A stretch of DNA of 64,000 nt from Rhizomys pruinosus (GCA_009823505.1 VZQC01008065.1:1076953-1140952); one strand, 5' to 3'; positions 23,280 to 34,887 are shown, numbered from the stretch's first letter. Program-made: numbers and translations. The notes: generated by a model from the letters alone, not told the origin.

Positions 23280-23650
23280 CAACTTAAGTGCTTTCAGTTT
23301 TTTCGGTCTGTTTTAAATTAATTTTGAATGCTGATATATACTGAATCTTTTGTGAGATGATTTTGATATTTTCACTAATTTGTTCTCTTATTCTATTAAT
23401 TTTGCCAGCAATTGGTCTGTGTGAAACTTACTTATGTCTAATTTCTTACTATTTATTCATAGTGCATTCATTTGCATGCTAATATTTTTGTGGAAAGGGA
23501 AGTATGGAGGGAAGTCTCATTGCTAATAAAGAAAGACCCATAAAACATCACAAATTGTCATATGAGTAACGATAATGTTTTCTATATGGCTTGGTAAGAT
23601 CTCAGAATCAGCACATATCACTATGAAACTCTTTTACACAGTATGTCTTG
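23280..23650. other. AT-rich, unassigned
   Basis: No gene; possible old L1 ORF2 minus-strand material, not certain. Confidence 0.35.
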
Positions 23651-23664
23651 CCTCTCAAAATCTT

Positions 23665-23840
23665 TTTTGTTGTGGTTTGTTGTTGTGTTGGTTCTTTTGC
23701 GCCCAGGCCTTTCCTGTTGCCCAGCTGTATGGAACTCACTCGGTCGACCAGGCTGGCCTTGAACTCACAAATAGCTCTGCCTGGCCTCTGCCTCCCGAGC
23801 TGCTAGGACTAAAGGCATGAGCCACCATCGTTCCGGCTAG
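23665..23840 (-). mobile_element. B1 SINE with target-site duplication
   Basis: Minus-strand B1 with the 'ccaggctggccttgaactca' segment at about 23,748-23,768. Flanks are CCTCTCAAAATCTT (23,651-23,664) and CCCCTCAAAATCTT (23,841-23,854), one mismatch apart. Confidence 0.92.
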
Positions 23841-23854
23841 CCCCTCAAAATCTT

Positions 23855-25190
23855 AATTTTAGGTAGACTTCTATTTAATTTTTCACACATTCATTTTCAC
23901 AATTACAAGGACTTTTATCTCATTACTCTAGCAAATAATGTCATTTTTTCTGAAAATTAGTTTTAAATTTAGCCAAACTTCCATCAGTTTGATCTTTCTA
24001 GATTTTATAAAAGTTTAAATTATATGTTTCAGGTTCCTATCATGACTTTTAGAATCATTGTCTCTGAGTTATTGACTGGAATTAGCCTGCAGCAGTTTTA
24101 CAAGCATTTTCTTACAAGGTTTTTATATTAACATTGTATAAAATTTGGAATAGCTCAGGGATATGTTTTCTTTCTGTACTCAACTATGGGATTTGTCCCA
24201 ACTTGGACTTACCACTCCCTGAAATAGTTAGTATAATTCACTTGTCAAACTTCATAGGCCTAATGTTTCATGTACTTGTTTAATCTTGAATGATTTTAAA
24301 CTTTTGCCTTATTAATCTTACACTTCTTTAAAAAATTATTTGGGAGGTATTTCAGCTACATTTCAAAAACAACTTTGTTTAATGACTGATTTTTTAGTAG
24401 ACTATGAGGTAATAGACTGGATTCTGATGGATTATAAGTGATAGTGTCCAGAATGTGGTACCATGGTATGCTATTTAGAATTGAAAGAGAAAATCAAAGA
24501 CCCACAAATGTTTCTCTTCCTTTTCCCAAACTCTTAAAATAACCAAATGGGGCATATGTATCCTGTTCTATTATTGGATGGAAGGATTCCTAACAGATAA
24601 CTCATAGGCCTCTGAAAAAAGCAGTTCTGAGTTTTTTCTTTTACCATTAGTGCAAATCTCCATGTTTGATCACAGATCTGTATTCTATAAAAGGTCCATT
24701 TTTCATCAACTTCAATATGAAAGTGTTTAACTTTCCATGTGTGATTTTGGTATTCATTTTTATTGCTACTTTGTGGAATAAAACTGTAGTTAAATATGTT
24801 TCTTACACTTTCCTGATGTTGGGCTTTCTTTATAGACCCCCAGTCATGGACACATTGTTATGGTTGATGAACAAAAGATATTCCTTTTTTCCAATACAAG
24901 GACTAACTCTGTGGCTTAGTATCAATCCTTTTAGTGGTATATATTGAAGAAAATAAATATCCATGCATTATATTGTTGTTGGTGTGCATTGATTAAATAT
25001 GTCTCATGCATTGCTTAATGATAGATACATACTATGGTAAATGGGTTATTTCAAATTTTGTTATTAAGTGAATATTTTAAATAACTTTTTTTTTTTAAAA
25101 AAATCAAGTACGATACATTAGGTAGCATGGATCAACATTCGGTATGCATTATGCAAGTGGCACTAGTGACTTTTAAATCTTTTTCATCAA
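23855..25190. other. AT-rich non-coding sequence
   Basis: No gene or clear repeat seen. The 93-residue frame at 24,666-24,947 is hydrophobic but has neither codon-level support nor a recognised domain. Confidence 0.45.
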
Positions 25191-25194
25191 ATTA

Positions 25195-25410
25195 AATATT
25201 TTTATTTATGTGTTGAAGGGCTTTTTGCCTGTTAATATGTGCGTTTGTCTTTTATATCTGTGAATTTCCAGAAGAGGACAGGCGATTCCCAGAAAATGGC
25301 GTAAAGTAACTAAGGATTTATTAGCCACCAGTCAGCCACTGGGAACTACCCTGGATATTCTGCAAGAGCTAGGCAGTGTTCTTAACTATTGAGACGTCTT
25401 TCCAGTCTCA
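25195..25410 (-). mobile_element. B2/B3 SINE, old
   Basis: Minus-strand head near 25,405 ('gactggaaagacgtctcaat') and body with 'ccagaagaggaca' at about 25,269. Confidence 0.65.
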
Positions 25411-25774
25411 ACCTAGTGACTTTTAAAACATTTCTTCTTTGTTCACACTTTTGTTTGTAATTTAATTTATAATCACTTTGTTTCCTCAAAATTCCAGTAT
25501 TATGCTTCTTACTTTAAATTATATTGTTTTATTTGTATATTAATTTTTTTGTAGATACACCCAAAGAAACACAAATATTATTTCATTTCTACATACTACC
25601 AGATTACAAAACACCACAACACTTCTGATAATGCTGTAGCTTGTTATTTAAATGGTTCTTTTTCTGTTAGTAATGCCATATGCTTGTGTTTCATCCTCTC
25701 TGTAGTCATTCAGTTTATCATTGAAGCATTGGTTCACATGCGTGATTTTTCTCGTTTTTTTTGTGTTTCTTTTA

Positions 25775-26210
25775 TTGACAGTTTTGGCCATTTTCATTAC
25801 ATCCTTCACTGTTCAATCCAGACTTTTTCTTTTTTCCCCATTTTCCCCTCCATGGCCCCCACCCTTCCCAAGTTCATCCAGTTTGCCATACATGTTCCTA
25901 TTCCCCCTTGAGTCTTTTAAAATTTTTCACAGTGGAAGTTTATTTTTGGGGGGGAAGCCGGGGGAAGAAAGAAACTCTACTGTTTCAGTCAATTCACTGT
26001 CCCAGTTCTTTTGATGTTTGTTGTTCTCTCTAATCTTTATTGTTTCAACATATACATTTTAAGTTACTTTGCCACACACTGAACTAAAACATCATGGCAT
26101 CTGAATATAAATCGTATGTTATTTCCAAATCATCTTTTGGGAATTCATATTTCCCCTTTTAATTTCCTATTATTCACTCTAAAATATGCACAACCTACCC
26201 TCCACCCTTT
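25775..26210 (-). mobile_element. L1 3' UTR
   Basis: Minus-strand L1 3' end: G-rich tract complement at about 25,837-25,870 and A-rich tail complement at 25,765-25,780. Upstream 3' UTR material runs to about 26,205 and matches 42,000-42,280. A G8 run lies at 25,950. Confidence 0.8.
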
Positions 26211-26214
26211 TACC

Positions 26215-26325
26215 AAAATTAAAACATTTGACAAAATCAGCAATCCCTTAATGTTTAACGTTCTAGAGGGAAATGGACTGGAGGGCACATTCTTCAACAT
26301 AATCAAAGCCATCAACAACAAACCC
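26215..26325 (+). mobile_element. L1 ORF2 fragment, opposite orientation, cut at an N
   Basis: The plus strand encodes 'FDKISNPLMFNVLEGNGLEG', matching the L1 reverse-transcriptase region also seen at 58,870-58,930. It abuts the minus-strand 3' UTR at 25,775-26,210. That is the arrangement expected of an L1 whose 5' part was inverted on insertion. It stops at the single N at 26,326. Confidence 0.75.
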
Positions 26326-26326
26326 N
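26326..26326. other. Single N, likely assembly join
   Basis: One ambiguous base lies exactly between an L1 ORF2 fragment and the middle of a MaLR LTR. Both are cut short here. Confidence 0.7.
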
Positions 26327-26566
26327 ACCAACATGGGAGAGCCCAGCCCACTATGAGTGGTGCCACCTTGGGAAGGTTATTATGTACAGTATAAGAAAGC
26401 AAGCCGGGCATGGGCCAGGTGAGCAAGCCAGTAAGAAGCATTCCTCCACGACCTGTGCCTCAGTGATGAATATGACCCAGGAGTTGTGAGCTAAGTAAAT
26501 CATTTCCTCCCCAAGTTGGTGTCAATCAGGGTGCTTTGTCACAGCAATTGAAGAGAAACTAGAACA
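26327..26566 (+). mobile_element. ERVL-MaLR 5' LTR, 5'-truncated
   Basis: Matches the second half of the LTR at 27,757-28,167: 'gggagagcccagcccacta', then 'aagccagtaagaagcattcc', and the shared end 'gaagagaaactagaaca'. About 170 bp of LTR start are missing at the N. Confidence 0.75.
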
Positions 26567-27756
26567 GAAATTGGTACCAGAGAGGGTGCTATTTCTGTGA
26601 CAGACCTGATCTTGGTGTTTTGTGGGAGGATTGTGGAAGCGTTTGTAACTTTGGGCTAGAAAAACAATCACTGAGTACCTAAAGTTTGTTAATGAGCAAC
26701 TTGAAACAGTTATGCAGAAAGAGATGTAGATGATGGAGGCCTGGCTTGTGAAACTTCAAGAGGAAGCAGAAACCATCAGGGTTGTTTGCATGATAGTTTT
26801 AAATTAAGAATCTATGGTTTCTGGTCAGCTGGGGCTGAAGAATCAGCTGTAAGTAACAAGAGACCAGAACCTGAAGTGAACTCTTTGCTTTATTGGGAAA
26901 ATTGATGCTGGTTAGCTGGGGCTGAAAAGTCAGCTGTAAGTAACAAGAGATCAGCATCACTGTGGTGAAATCTTCTGGGAAAATTTCCTCAGGGTCAGCA
27001 CACAGAAGCTGTGGTTCAGAAGGGACCTGCCCCTCCACTTCAAGCCAGAAGCAGGACTTGGTAATTTGTAAGAGTCTCCTTTATGGATCTGGTGTTGAAA
27101 TTTGAAAGGGTCACAGAGAGCAGCCAGGGCTTGGCACTATAATAAGTCAGGAAAGACCACTGGTGGAAGTGTGCCTCGGTTTCAGTGAAGACCCCAGGAT
27201 TGTAGGAGTCATGAGGAGAAGCTGAAGCTTTGCACCAGCAGAGGTCAGAAGAGACCATTGGTGAAGGTGCTGCCTCAGTTTCAGTGGCGACCCCAGCTTT
27301 TAGGAGATGCCAGGACCATGGGATGACCACCAAGAGCAGCAGCAGGTGTGGAATAGAGCTAGCCTGGGCCTGCGAGATGAGCTGTGTGTGCCACAGACGG
27401 CAGAGTCAGAGAAGGGGAGCTGCCCAAACCCTTTGGAGCCCAGAAGATCAGGAGTGAATCCCTGATGTTCAGCTTTGAGCTACTTTGCTAGACTTAGGTT
27501 TTGCTTAGGCGTGCCTGATTCTTCCCTTTGAAATAAGACAGTATTTATTTTGGATTTTACAGCAGCCCACAGTTAAGAGACTTTTAACAGACTGTGGACT
27601 TTCAAGTATTTTGACTTTTTAAGGACTGTGGGGCTTTTATGACTGTACTGTCTTATGTTGTGATTAATGTTAACATCATACCTTAGGGACAATATATTGA
27701 AGGTGGTGGTTTAATAGTGATGTGTTTTGTGAGTCAAGTTGGCAAGGGGTCAATTG
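26567..27756 (+). mobile_element. ERVL-MaLR internal region
   Basis: Begins 'gaaattggtaccagagaggg', the MaLR-type junction after the LTR, followed by 'ctgtgacagacctgatcttg'. There are no gag/pol frames, as is normal for non-autonomous MaLR elements. Two direct duplications are visible inside (26,820-26,956 and 27,146-27,294). It ends with an 'aaggggtcaat' purine tract just before the 3' LTR. Confidence 0.7.
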
Positions 27757-28167
27757 TGCTGGATAGCTTTAGGATCAACTTGGCACACCTGGGTTGAAGG
27801 GCCCTCAATTGGGGAATTGGCTCCTTTGTACTGGCCTGTGGGCACATCTGTGGAGTATTGTCTTGATTGTTGAGCAATGTAGGAGAGCCCAGCCTATGAA
27901 TGGTGCCATCCCTGGGCAGGTTATTATATACAGTATAAGAGGTCAGGCTGGGCTTAGGCCAGGTGAGCAAGCCAGTAAGAAGCATTCCTCCATGGCCTGT
28001 GCCTCAGTTCCTGCCTCCAGGTTACTGCCCTGAGTTTCTACCTTGAGCTCCCTGAGTGATGAACTACCTTGGAGATGTGTGCTGAATACACATTTTCCTC
28101 CCCAAGTTGGCATTGGTCAGAGTGTTTTGTTGCAGCAATTGAAGAGAAACTAGAACAACATCTTTAA
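27757..28167 (+). mobile_element. ERVL-MaLR 3' LTR
   Basis: About 410 bp starting TGTGCTGGATAG and ending CTAGAACAACA. It contains 'gtataagaggtcaggctggg' (TATA-like TATAAGA at about 27,932). It matches the partial LTR at 26,327-26,566. It lacks a clear AATAAA. Confidence 0.75.
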
Positions 28168-29135
28168 CATACAGATAAATAATGGATAACAAAGATTCTA
28201 TGAACTATTAGTTGTTGTTTCACTTCTGAAAACATTTAAATGTTGAACTATTTGATTATTACTAAACATTTCAATGCATATCCATCTATGGCACAAAAAT
28301 AATGATCTTTAGATTAAAATATGTAACTTCAAAGAAAAATAAATCCAAAACAAAGCATGATCTTTTTTTTCTTTTAAATCACAGTCTCTATATTTCATGT
28401 ACTTGTTCATAACACCTAGTCTTATGAAACAACAAACATTAAGATTTGAACCATAAATCTAAGGAATAGCATAGTTGCTGATGAAAGAAAGAAAAATAAA
28501 TATAAACACATAGACCCTGAATATTTGACTAATTTAAGTCATTTTATTGTTCAGCCAAATAAAAGCTTTAAATTATTTGCATCATTCTTCAACATATCTC
28601 TTTATTTTATGAAATCCATTTTACTACATTATAAACAGGTTTACAGACATAAGATATACAACACCTGAATAACAAATATTACAATTTAAAACATCTAACA
28701 CTCCTGAGATATGCTAAAGTAAATATCTGTTAAAATTTGATAAATAACCTGTGTGCTATATTTTATATTTTCTCAAAAACTGAATGTGTAGGAAAATGAT
28801 ATTTTCCCTGTTCAACTTTCTTCATTTCTTTATTGTCTACAGTCCTAAGTGCTTATTCATTGCTTTGAAGGTCACTTTAAGGACAGGCATACAAAGACAT
28901 GATATTGAAGTAGCAAGTTTTTTTACAGCATACCCAGTCATTTAAAGTGAGCTGAGAATAAAGTAGAAATTTTATTTAGGTCTATTTCTCAAAGTACATT
29001 TTAAAATTAATTATTTGTTTGTGAAAACCAATTATAAGTTCACATAGTACTTTTTTGTCACTCAGATTTCAGGATATGAATCTACAGAACACAAAGAAGG
29101 GTCAGTATTATATCATGCTGGTTTTAGAAAAAGTT
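28168..29135. other. AT-rich non-coding sequence
   Basis: No gene or repeat recognised. Confidence 0.5.
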
Positions 29136-29147
29136 AAAGAATTTTCC

Positions 29148-29421
29148 GGGGCTGGAGAGATGGCCTAGCGGTTACAAACGCTGACCGCTCTTACAGAGGA
29201 CCCAGGTTCGATCCCCAGCACCCACATGGCGGCCGAGAACCATCTGAAACTCCAATTCCAGGAGAACTCCAGTTCCAGGGGAATCCAACACCCTCTTCTG
29301 ACCTCCGCGGCATTGCACGACACTGGTGCACAAACCTGCATGCAGACAGTACGTTGATACACATACAGAAATAAATAAAATTTAAAAAAAATTAAAAAAA
29401 AGAAAATGTGCTTAAAAAAAA
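29148..29421 (+). mobile_element. B2 SINE, recent, with target-site duplication
   Basis: Complete B2: head 'ggggctggagagatggccta', A box, B box 'ggttcgatccccagcaccc' at about 29,206, tail with ATAAATAAAAT and A-runs. Flanked by AAAGAATTTTCC at 29,136-29,147 and 29,422-29,433 (perfect 12 bp). The body holds a duplicated 'AACTCCARTTCCAGG' unit at about 29,247-29,279, shared with the other recent copies in this window. Confidence 0.95.
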
Positions 29422-29890
29422 AAAGAATTTTCCTTAAATTGACTCTACAAAATTCTTTATTGGTTAGATATTTATGGTGACAGTTAATTCTACATTTTTT
29501 TTAATTCTACATTTTTATAATGATATAACATGGTAATTTTTGTTTTTATAGGTCTTTCTTAAATAAATGAGAATTTGCATACTTGACAAAAGAGGGAATT
29601 ATTGAACTTCTGAGTTTTTCTTCCTGCACTTGTCTGAATGAATTATATTTATTTTGCTAAAGTATGAAGAGTTCATGGGAAGAACTTTTCATCCTTCTTT
29701 TTAGTTTCTTCATGAACTCCTTGAATATTTTTCATATAGTAGTACCTAAAACCAGTGTTGTGTTTTGGACACAATTGAAAAGATTCTGGACATAATTAAA
29801 AAGACCCAGCAAGAAAACTCATATACAACAGTTACCTACTACAAACTACACACAGGCCATGACTAAAATGACACCGAAAGAAACCATCAA

Positions 29891-30340
29891 TTCTGGAAAG
29901 CATGGAAGACTTGGAATGAACTCGCCACTTGACCAAGCCATACCACTCTTGGTATATACCCATAAGATTCATCTTACTCCAGAGATACATTCACAGCCAT
30001 TTTTATTCCAGCTCTCTTCACAATAGCAAAGAACCGGAACCAACCGAAGTGTCCCTCAACTGAGGGGTGGATAGAGAAATTGTGGTACATCTACACAATG
30101 GAGTTCTATGCAGCCATAAAGAAAGATGACGTCATGAGCTTTGCAGGTAAATGGATGGAGCTAGGATATCATGCTAAGTGAAGTAACGCAGTCCCAGTAA
30201 GACAAATGAGGAATGGTATCCTTCATCTGTGGATGATAGTACCAATTACCTAATTGTATGGCAAACTGAGCAATGTTAATGTGATCTGAAAACAACTGTG
30301 CTCTTATGTTGTGAATCCCTTAAATAAATAAAAATTAAAA
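29891..30340 (+). mobile_element. Short L1 insertion: ORF2 C-terminus with early polyadenylation
   Basis: Covers the L1 ORF2 end (peptides such as 'EEWYPSSVDD') and only about 100 bp of 3' UTR. It ends in 'aataaataaaaattaaaaaa' instead of the usual G-rich 3' UTR. Flanks AAAGAAACCATCAA (29,877-29,890) and AAAGAAACAATCAA (30,341-30,354) form a 14-bp target-site duplication with one mismatch. Confidence 0.85.
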
Positions 30341-30419
30341 AAAGAAACAATCAACTCAAGATACAGATTAAAATGGTGACCATCTGAGGTGGATCACCAT
30401 GTGTTTGTTTCTCTGTTTT

Positions 30420-30584
30420 GTTTTGGTATTTTGTTGTTGTTTTGTCTTTTCAAGACAGGGTCTCCCTGTAGCCCCAGCTGTCCTTGAACTCACTCTGTAG
30501 TCCAGGCTGGCCTTGAACTCACAAAGATCCTCCTGCCTCTGCCTCCTGAGTGCTAGGATTAAAGGGGTGTGCCACCATGCCGGC
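30420..30584 (-). mobile_element. B1 SINE with target-site duplication
   Basis: Minus-strand B1 close to the family form. Flanks TTCTCTGTTT at about 30,409-30,418 and 30,585-30,594. Confidence 0.95.
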
Positions 30585-30907
30585 TTCTCTGTTTCTTAAT
30601 TGTCCACATAAATTTCTGTTAAATTTAGGTAGCTCTGTAATCCATGTTCTATGATACAAATGCACTTTAGTCCAAACAAGATTCATGTAAGAAAGAAATG
30701 AAAGAAGGAAAGAAGGGATGGAGTGAAGACCAGCATGCTTTTTTGCTTGATTGTGACTATTTAAATTAATTCATGTTCAACCTATTTATTTCATAATTAG
30801 ATGGATATATTCTACCAAAACTAAATGAAAATTAGATAACTGAATTTATTAGGAGAAATGATTGTTGGCCCATTGTTATTTAGCTTGTATAGGTAAAACT
30901 CCACATT

Positions 30908-31138
30908 GGGGGCTCCAGAGTTTGTTCAGTGGTTGCTAACAGTACTGGCTGCTCTTAGAGAGGACACAGGTTTGTTTCCCTGAACCCACATGGTGCCTAA
31001 CAACTATCAGTAACTCCAGTTTCAGAGAAATCCAAAGGCTTCTTTTGATCTATGTGGGCATTACACAGAATGTGAATGCACTTACATACATAGAGGTAAT
31101 ATACTCATACACAAAAATGAAAATAATTATTTTTAATA
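30908..31138 (+). mobile_element. B2/B3 SINE
   Basis: Diverged head 'gggggctccagagtttgttc', B2-like body and AT-rich tail, immediately followed by a B1. Confidence 0.75.
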
Positions 31139-31142
31139 CACA

Positions 31143-31290
31143 TTGCCAGATATGGTGGCACATGCCTTTAATCCCAAAACTCGGGAGGTCGAGGCAGGCA
31201 GCTATCTGTGAGTTTAAGCTCATAATGCCTTATATAGGGGCCTCCAGGCCACCAAGAATAAATAGTGAGAACCTGTGTCAACAAAGAAAA
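31143..31290 (+). mobile_element. B1 SINE
   Basis: 'gccagatatggtggcacatg' head, 'tcgggaggtcgaggcaggca' middle and an A-rich tail. It sits directly behind the SINE at 30,908. Confidence 0.85.
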
Positions 31291-31569
31291 CAAAAAACAA
31301 AATCTTCACATATTAACCAATATAAAGATATGGTAGGAAAAATTCGTCCTTGTGTATTTGTGGCAATAATCCACCTAAAATTAATTTCATAAATAGAAAA
31401 ATTTTGTAAGAGCTGTTTGTACACAGGGCTTATTCCATTCCTATATATTCAGAAGCTTCTATAAGCATGCAAGTATTCCCCCAAAGCTTCTCATTTTTTT
31501 CAATTGAAAAAAATATCAGCATGTCATTACGCACTTGTGTTGTTTAGAAAATAAATGGGGAATCTGTTG

Positions 31570-31665
31570 TTTTCTTCTGTCACATGGATTCTGGGGTTTG
31601 AACCCAGATCATCCGATTTGGCAGCAAGTGTCCTTACCCACTGAGCCACTTTATCATCTGCCATA
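31570..31665 (-). mobile_element. tRNA-derived SINE fragment (ID/B2 head)
   Basis: The minus strand shows 'agtggctcagtgggtaagga' and a B box 'tctgggttcaaaccccag'. Only the tRNA-like part is present. It is a SINE head rather than a tRNA gene, because no cloverleaf acceptor stem is evident. Confidence 0.6.
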
Positions 31666-31819
31666 TCTTCAGTTCTTGAACATTATGAAGACTAGTTATG
31701 TGAGGTCATGCACTTGTTAGGTATATTTAATTACTCTATGGTGTATCTATTCTTTGAAATAGCATACTACTAACAATAAAAATCACATAACATCATCTGC
31801 CAATGAAAATGAACAACTA

Positions 31820-31945
31820 ATTTTTGAGACAGTATCACACTATGCAGATCCAGTCCACCCGTGTAGACCATCCTAGGCTAGCTCCCATCCCAAACAGATC
31901 CACCTTCTGCTGACTTCTACGTGCTGGAGTTAGTTAAGACATAGG
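31820..31945 (-). mobile_element. B1 SINE, old
   Basis: Degenerate minus-strand B1 ('gagacagtatcacactatgc' at 31,827). Confidence 0.7.
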
Positions 31946-32234
31946 CCACAAATCATTACAAATTTAAAAAAGCAAGTTATTTGAACCCCAATTTATTTGC
32001 AATTTATTTGATTGAAAAATAAAACATATTATGTAAGAAATTATTTTATGGAAATCAATTATTTGCCAATGTATATAGAAGAATTATATTCCAGGGAGTC
32101 CAAAAATTATGGTTTAAAGAATAATTAAAGATGCATTTAGTTTCCATTTTCATAAAATATTTGTCTATTTTTATATAGAATATCTAGAATATCTCAATAA
32201 TTCTTAATCCCCTGTATACCCTGTTCCCCACCAG

Positions 32235-32655
32235 CACCTTCCATAGCCACTTCCCACTGGAATTCATACATTCATTTGTGCAAAGGCCCATTGTGTCAAG
32301 TCAGCATTCCTAGATGTTTCTCTGTGCAAGTTAATCCACTGATATTTAGTCAACCCATCCAGAGTCTCTCAATTTAAGATCAGCTCTTCCTCACCCATCA
32401 GTTATCAGCTGTCAATATTTCTTCTGCCAAGATTGAGAACTGCTGCCCATTCCCACAGTTCTAAGCTGTGTTTTGTCTGTGTAAGTTTGCATGGGTCTTG
32501 TGCATGCTGACACCACTACAGTAAGATCATATGAATAGGGTCTGAGGAGCTTGTATGGTTCTATTTCCATATGGTCATGGACATCCTCGCTGTCTCTTAC
32601 AATCGTTCTGGTTTCCAAATCCACATCAATGTCTAGGACAGCATATGTCATTGGT
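32235..32655 (-). mobile_element. Unclassified rodent repeat, inverted pair copy A
   Basis: Its reverse complement aligns to 33,170-33,590. Shared words include 'gaagaaatattgacag', 'ttaaattgagagactctg', 'aatgtatgaattcca' and 'gattgtaagag'. Divergence is clear, so the pair is old. The 79-residue minus-strand frame here is not preserved in copy B. Similarity to RMER1-type repeats is from memory only. Confidence 0.6.
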
Positions 32656-33169
32656 ACAATAGTAGCATCTTTATCTTGAGGCCAATCAATGGCTAACTAA
32701 ATGGATTTAAAGGCCACTCAATGGGAAGATACTCATGTGTGGCACTTTAAACATAACCAAAAAAGCATTGATGGAGAGGTAATAGATCTTAGACAAATTT
32801 CCAAGGTTGTCACATGCCTAGACTAATGTAATTTCTTACTAAGTTCAAAATAGGCATCTTTATCCTTACAAACAAATAACCCAGAAACCACTGAAAGAAG
32901 CTTCTTTAGCAACAGATGAAATCCATTAGAGAATACAACTGTTTACAACTCAGACATTGTCTGTGAATTTCCCAAAGCTTAGCGGCACATCTATAATGCA
33001 ATCTGTACACCTAAGGCTCATGCAACATTGTCCAAGAGGACAAAGAATCTCTTAACTCTGATTAATGAATCTCCCACATGCAATAGAGAGCCATACCAAG
33101 GAGCTTAAAAGTCTGAAGAATGTGGGTCCATGGTCAGGTCTCCTATGTTTCACTCACCTAGGGCTCAGG
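32656..33169. other. Spacer of the 32-33.6 kb inverted pair
   Basis: About 510 bp with no gene. 'cctaaggctcatgcaacatt' near 33,012 resembles the 5' block of copy B, so a further copy may start here. Confidence 0.45.
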
Positions 33170-33590
33170 AACCATTGCAGAAGAGGGCTGGAGAGATTGT
33201 AAGAGGGAGTTGATGGATGGCCATACGGAAGTAGAATCCTACAAGCTGTTGGGATTCTACTCATATGAACCTATAGCAATGGTATTTTCAGGAGCAAAAT
33301 CCACACAAAGTCAACCAAACAAAATCCCAGCATGAATCGGGGGAAATTGGCAGCAGAACCCAATCTGAGCTGAAGAAATATTGACAGATGATCACTATTG
33401 GGTTAGGAAAAGCTGGTCTTTTTAAATTGAGAGACTCTGTATAAGCTGACTAGAGCTCAGTGAAAGAACTTGCACTGAGGAATATCTGGGGACACTAATT
33501 TTGCACAATAGAGCTTAACACAAATGAAAGAATGTATGAATTCCACTGGGCGGATGTGGGAGCATGGCAATGGAGAAGGTCTGTAAAGGT
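33170..33590 (+). mobile_element. Unclassified rodent repeat, inverted pair copy B
   Basis: Plus-strand partner of 32,235-32,655. 'aaccattgcagaagagggct' at 33,171 resembles the block 'caatctgcggaagaggg' of the composite retroposons at 14,469 and 16,155. It may be the same family. Confidence 0.6.
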
Positions 33591-34565
33591 GAGTAAGACT
33601 GAAACGTTACATATGAAGTACACAAAAATTAATTAAAAATTTAATTAGAAAATATATAAACTAAATAATTAATTTGTAATTCAAAAGTATCTTAGAAAAC
33701 TACACTTTGAATGCTGAGAATTATGTAAAAACTAGAGTGGTCCATCCATCCTTGAAAATCCACACAAATTTCTTGAGGACATATCTTAAACAGTAAAGTC
33801 TTTTGTTGAATGCACAAAATCACCACTGAAAAACAATATTAGTTATTAGTGGCCTATATCTCAAGTGATAGTTGTTTATTAAATCCTTTTTTACAAAGAT
33901 TTAGGATAACTGTCACATTTCGACCTGACTGCATTTTAGGGATTAAGGGGAAAAAGAGCTACGACTACTTGATAAGTATGGCTATCTTTGAGGGAAAATA
34001 AAAGAAAACCCTGAATAAAAGGGGTCATTATTTTCACAGAATCCTCTCCTTCTCTGATTTTGTAGTCACTGAGAGATTTTCTGAGTTTACTCAACCTCCA
34101 GACAATTACGTGTTCCCACTATTTACAATGATAATATTATCTATCAACAATGTAATTGCTTCCCATTTTTAGTCTCCTAGTTGAAAGATGTTGCTTCCAA
34201 GTGCACACATCAACCTTTCAAATTTAGAATCTCCTCTGAGAGAATCATAATTCATCATCAAACTTATAACGCTCACTGATACACTGTGTGGTAGAGTTAG
34301 GGAATTATATGGGGAATCTTCTTTCTATGAATCAATATTCAGCATGAAAAACATGCAGATTTATCTCCATTAAGTTATAACCCATGATATATAGATGTAT
34401 GTTGAGCACTTGGCAAATCAAATAGTAGATATCATGTCTTTCTTAGCTTTATTAATTTTTGGTATAGTTCATCGGAAGAAACTCACTTCCAGTGATAGAT
34501 ACAGTGAAAAGAAAATAATAGTCAGATGACTAGTTAATTTGAAAAATAAAGAAAATCTCCTGTCA
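33591..34565. other. AT-rich non-coding sequence
   Basis: No gene or repeat recognised. Confidence 0.5.
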
Positions 34566-34567
34566 CT

Positions 34568-34887
34568 GAAATTTGAGAGGCTTAGCCTGCCAGACTGGGT
34601 CTGACACTATTCAATCATGGATATGGGAAGGGCTCCTGAGCCCTGCCCCTCCCTAGGTGGACCAAGTGACAGCTGCTGGCAAGGAGGGACAGGGACATAT
34701 CCTTTTACTTGATGTAGCCTTGCTCCACTGGATAGCCACATTTCAGTGTTAACAGAGTTGGCCTTGATTAATTAAACTCAGCAAGCCCCAGAAACAAATA
34801 CAAAATAAATACATGAAATTGGAAGACAACTGGTGAGAAGAAGGAGACCTTAATGATGGAGGGACGGGGAGAAGCCAGGGTGGAGGG

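Noticed and set aside
24666..24947. 93-residue hydrophobic frame resembling a membrane protein
   Set aside because: AT-rich DNA commonly yields Phe/Leu/Ile-rich frames. There is no domain, homologue or exon context.
26327..28167. Classifying the LTR-flanked element as a hAT-type DNA transposon
   Set aside because: The order LTR end, 'ttggtaccagag' junction, non-coding internal region and second LTR fits ERVL-MaLR better.
31570..31665. Possible tRNA gene on the minus strand
   Set aside because: A and B box-like words are present, but no acceptor stem or full cloverleaf is evident. A tRNA-derived SINE fragment fits better.
32412..32651. 79-residue minus-strand frame beginning MTYAVLDIDVDLETRTIV
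   Set aside because: It looks protein-like, but the related inverted copy at 33,170-33,590 does not keep the frame. It lies in a repeat.
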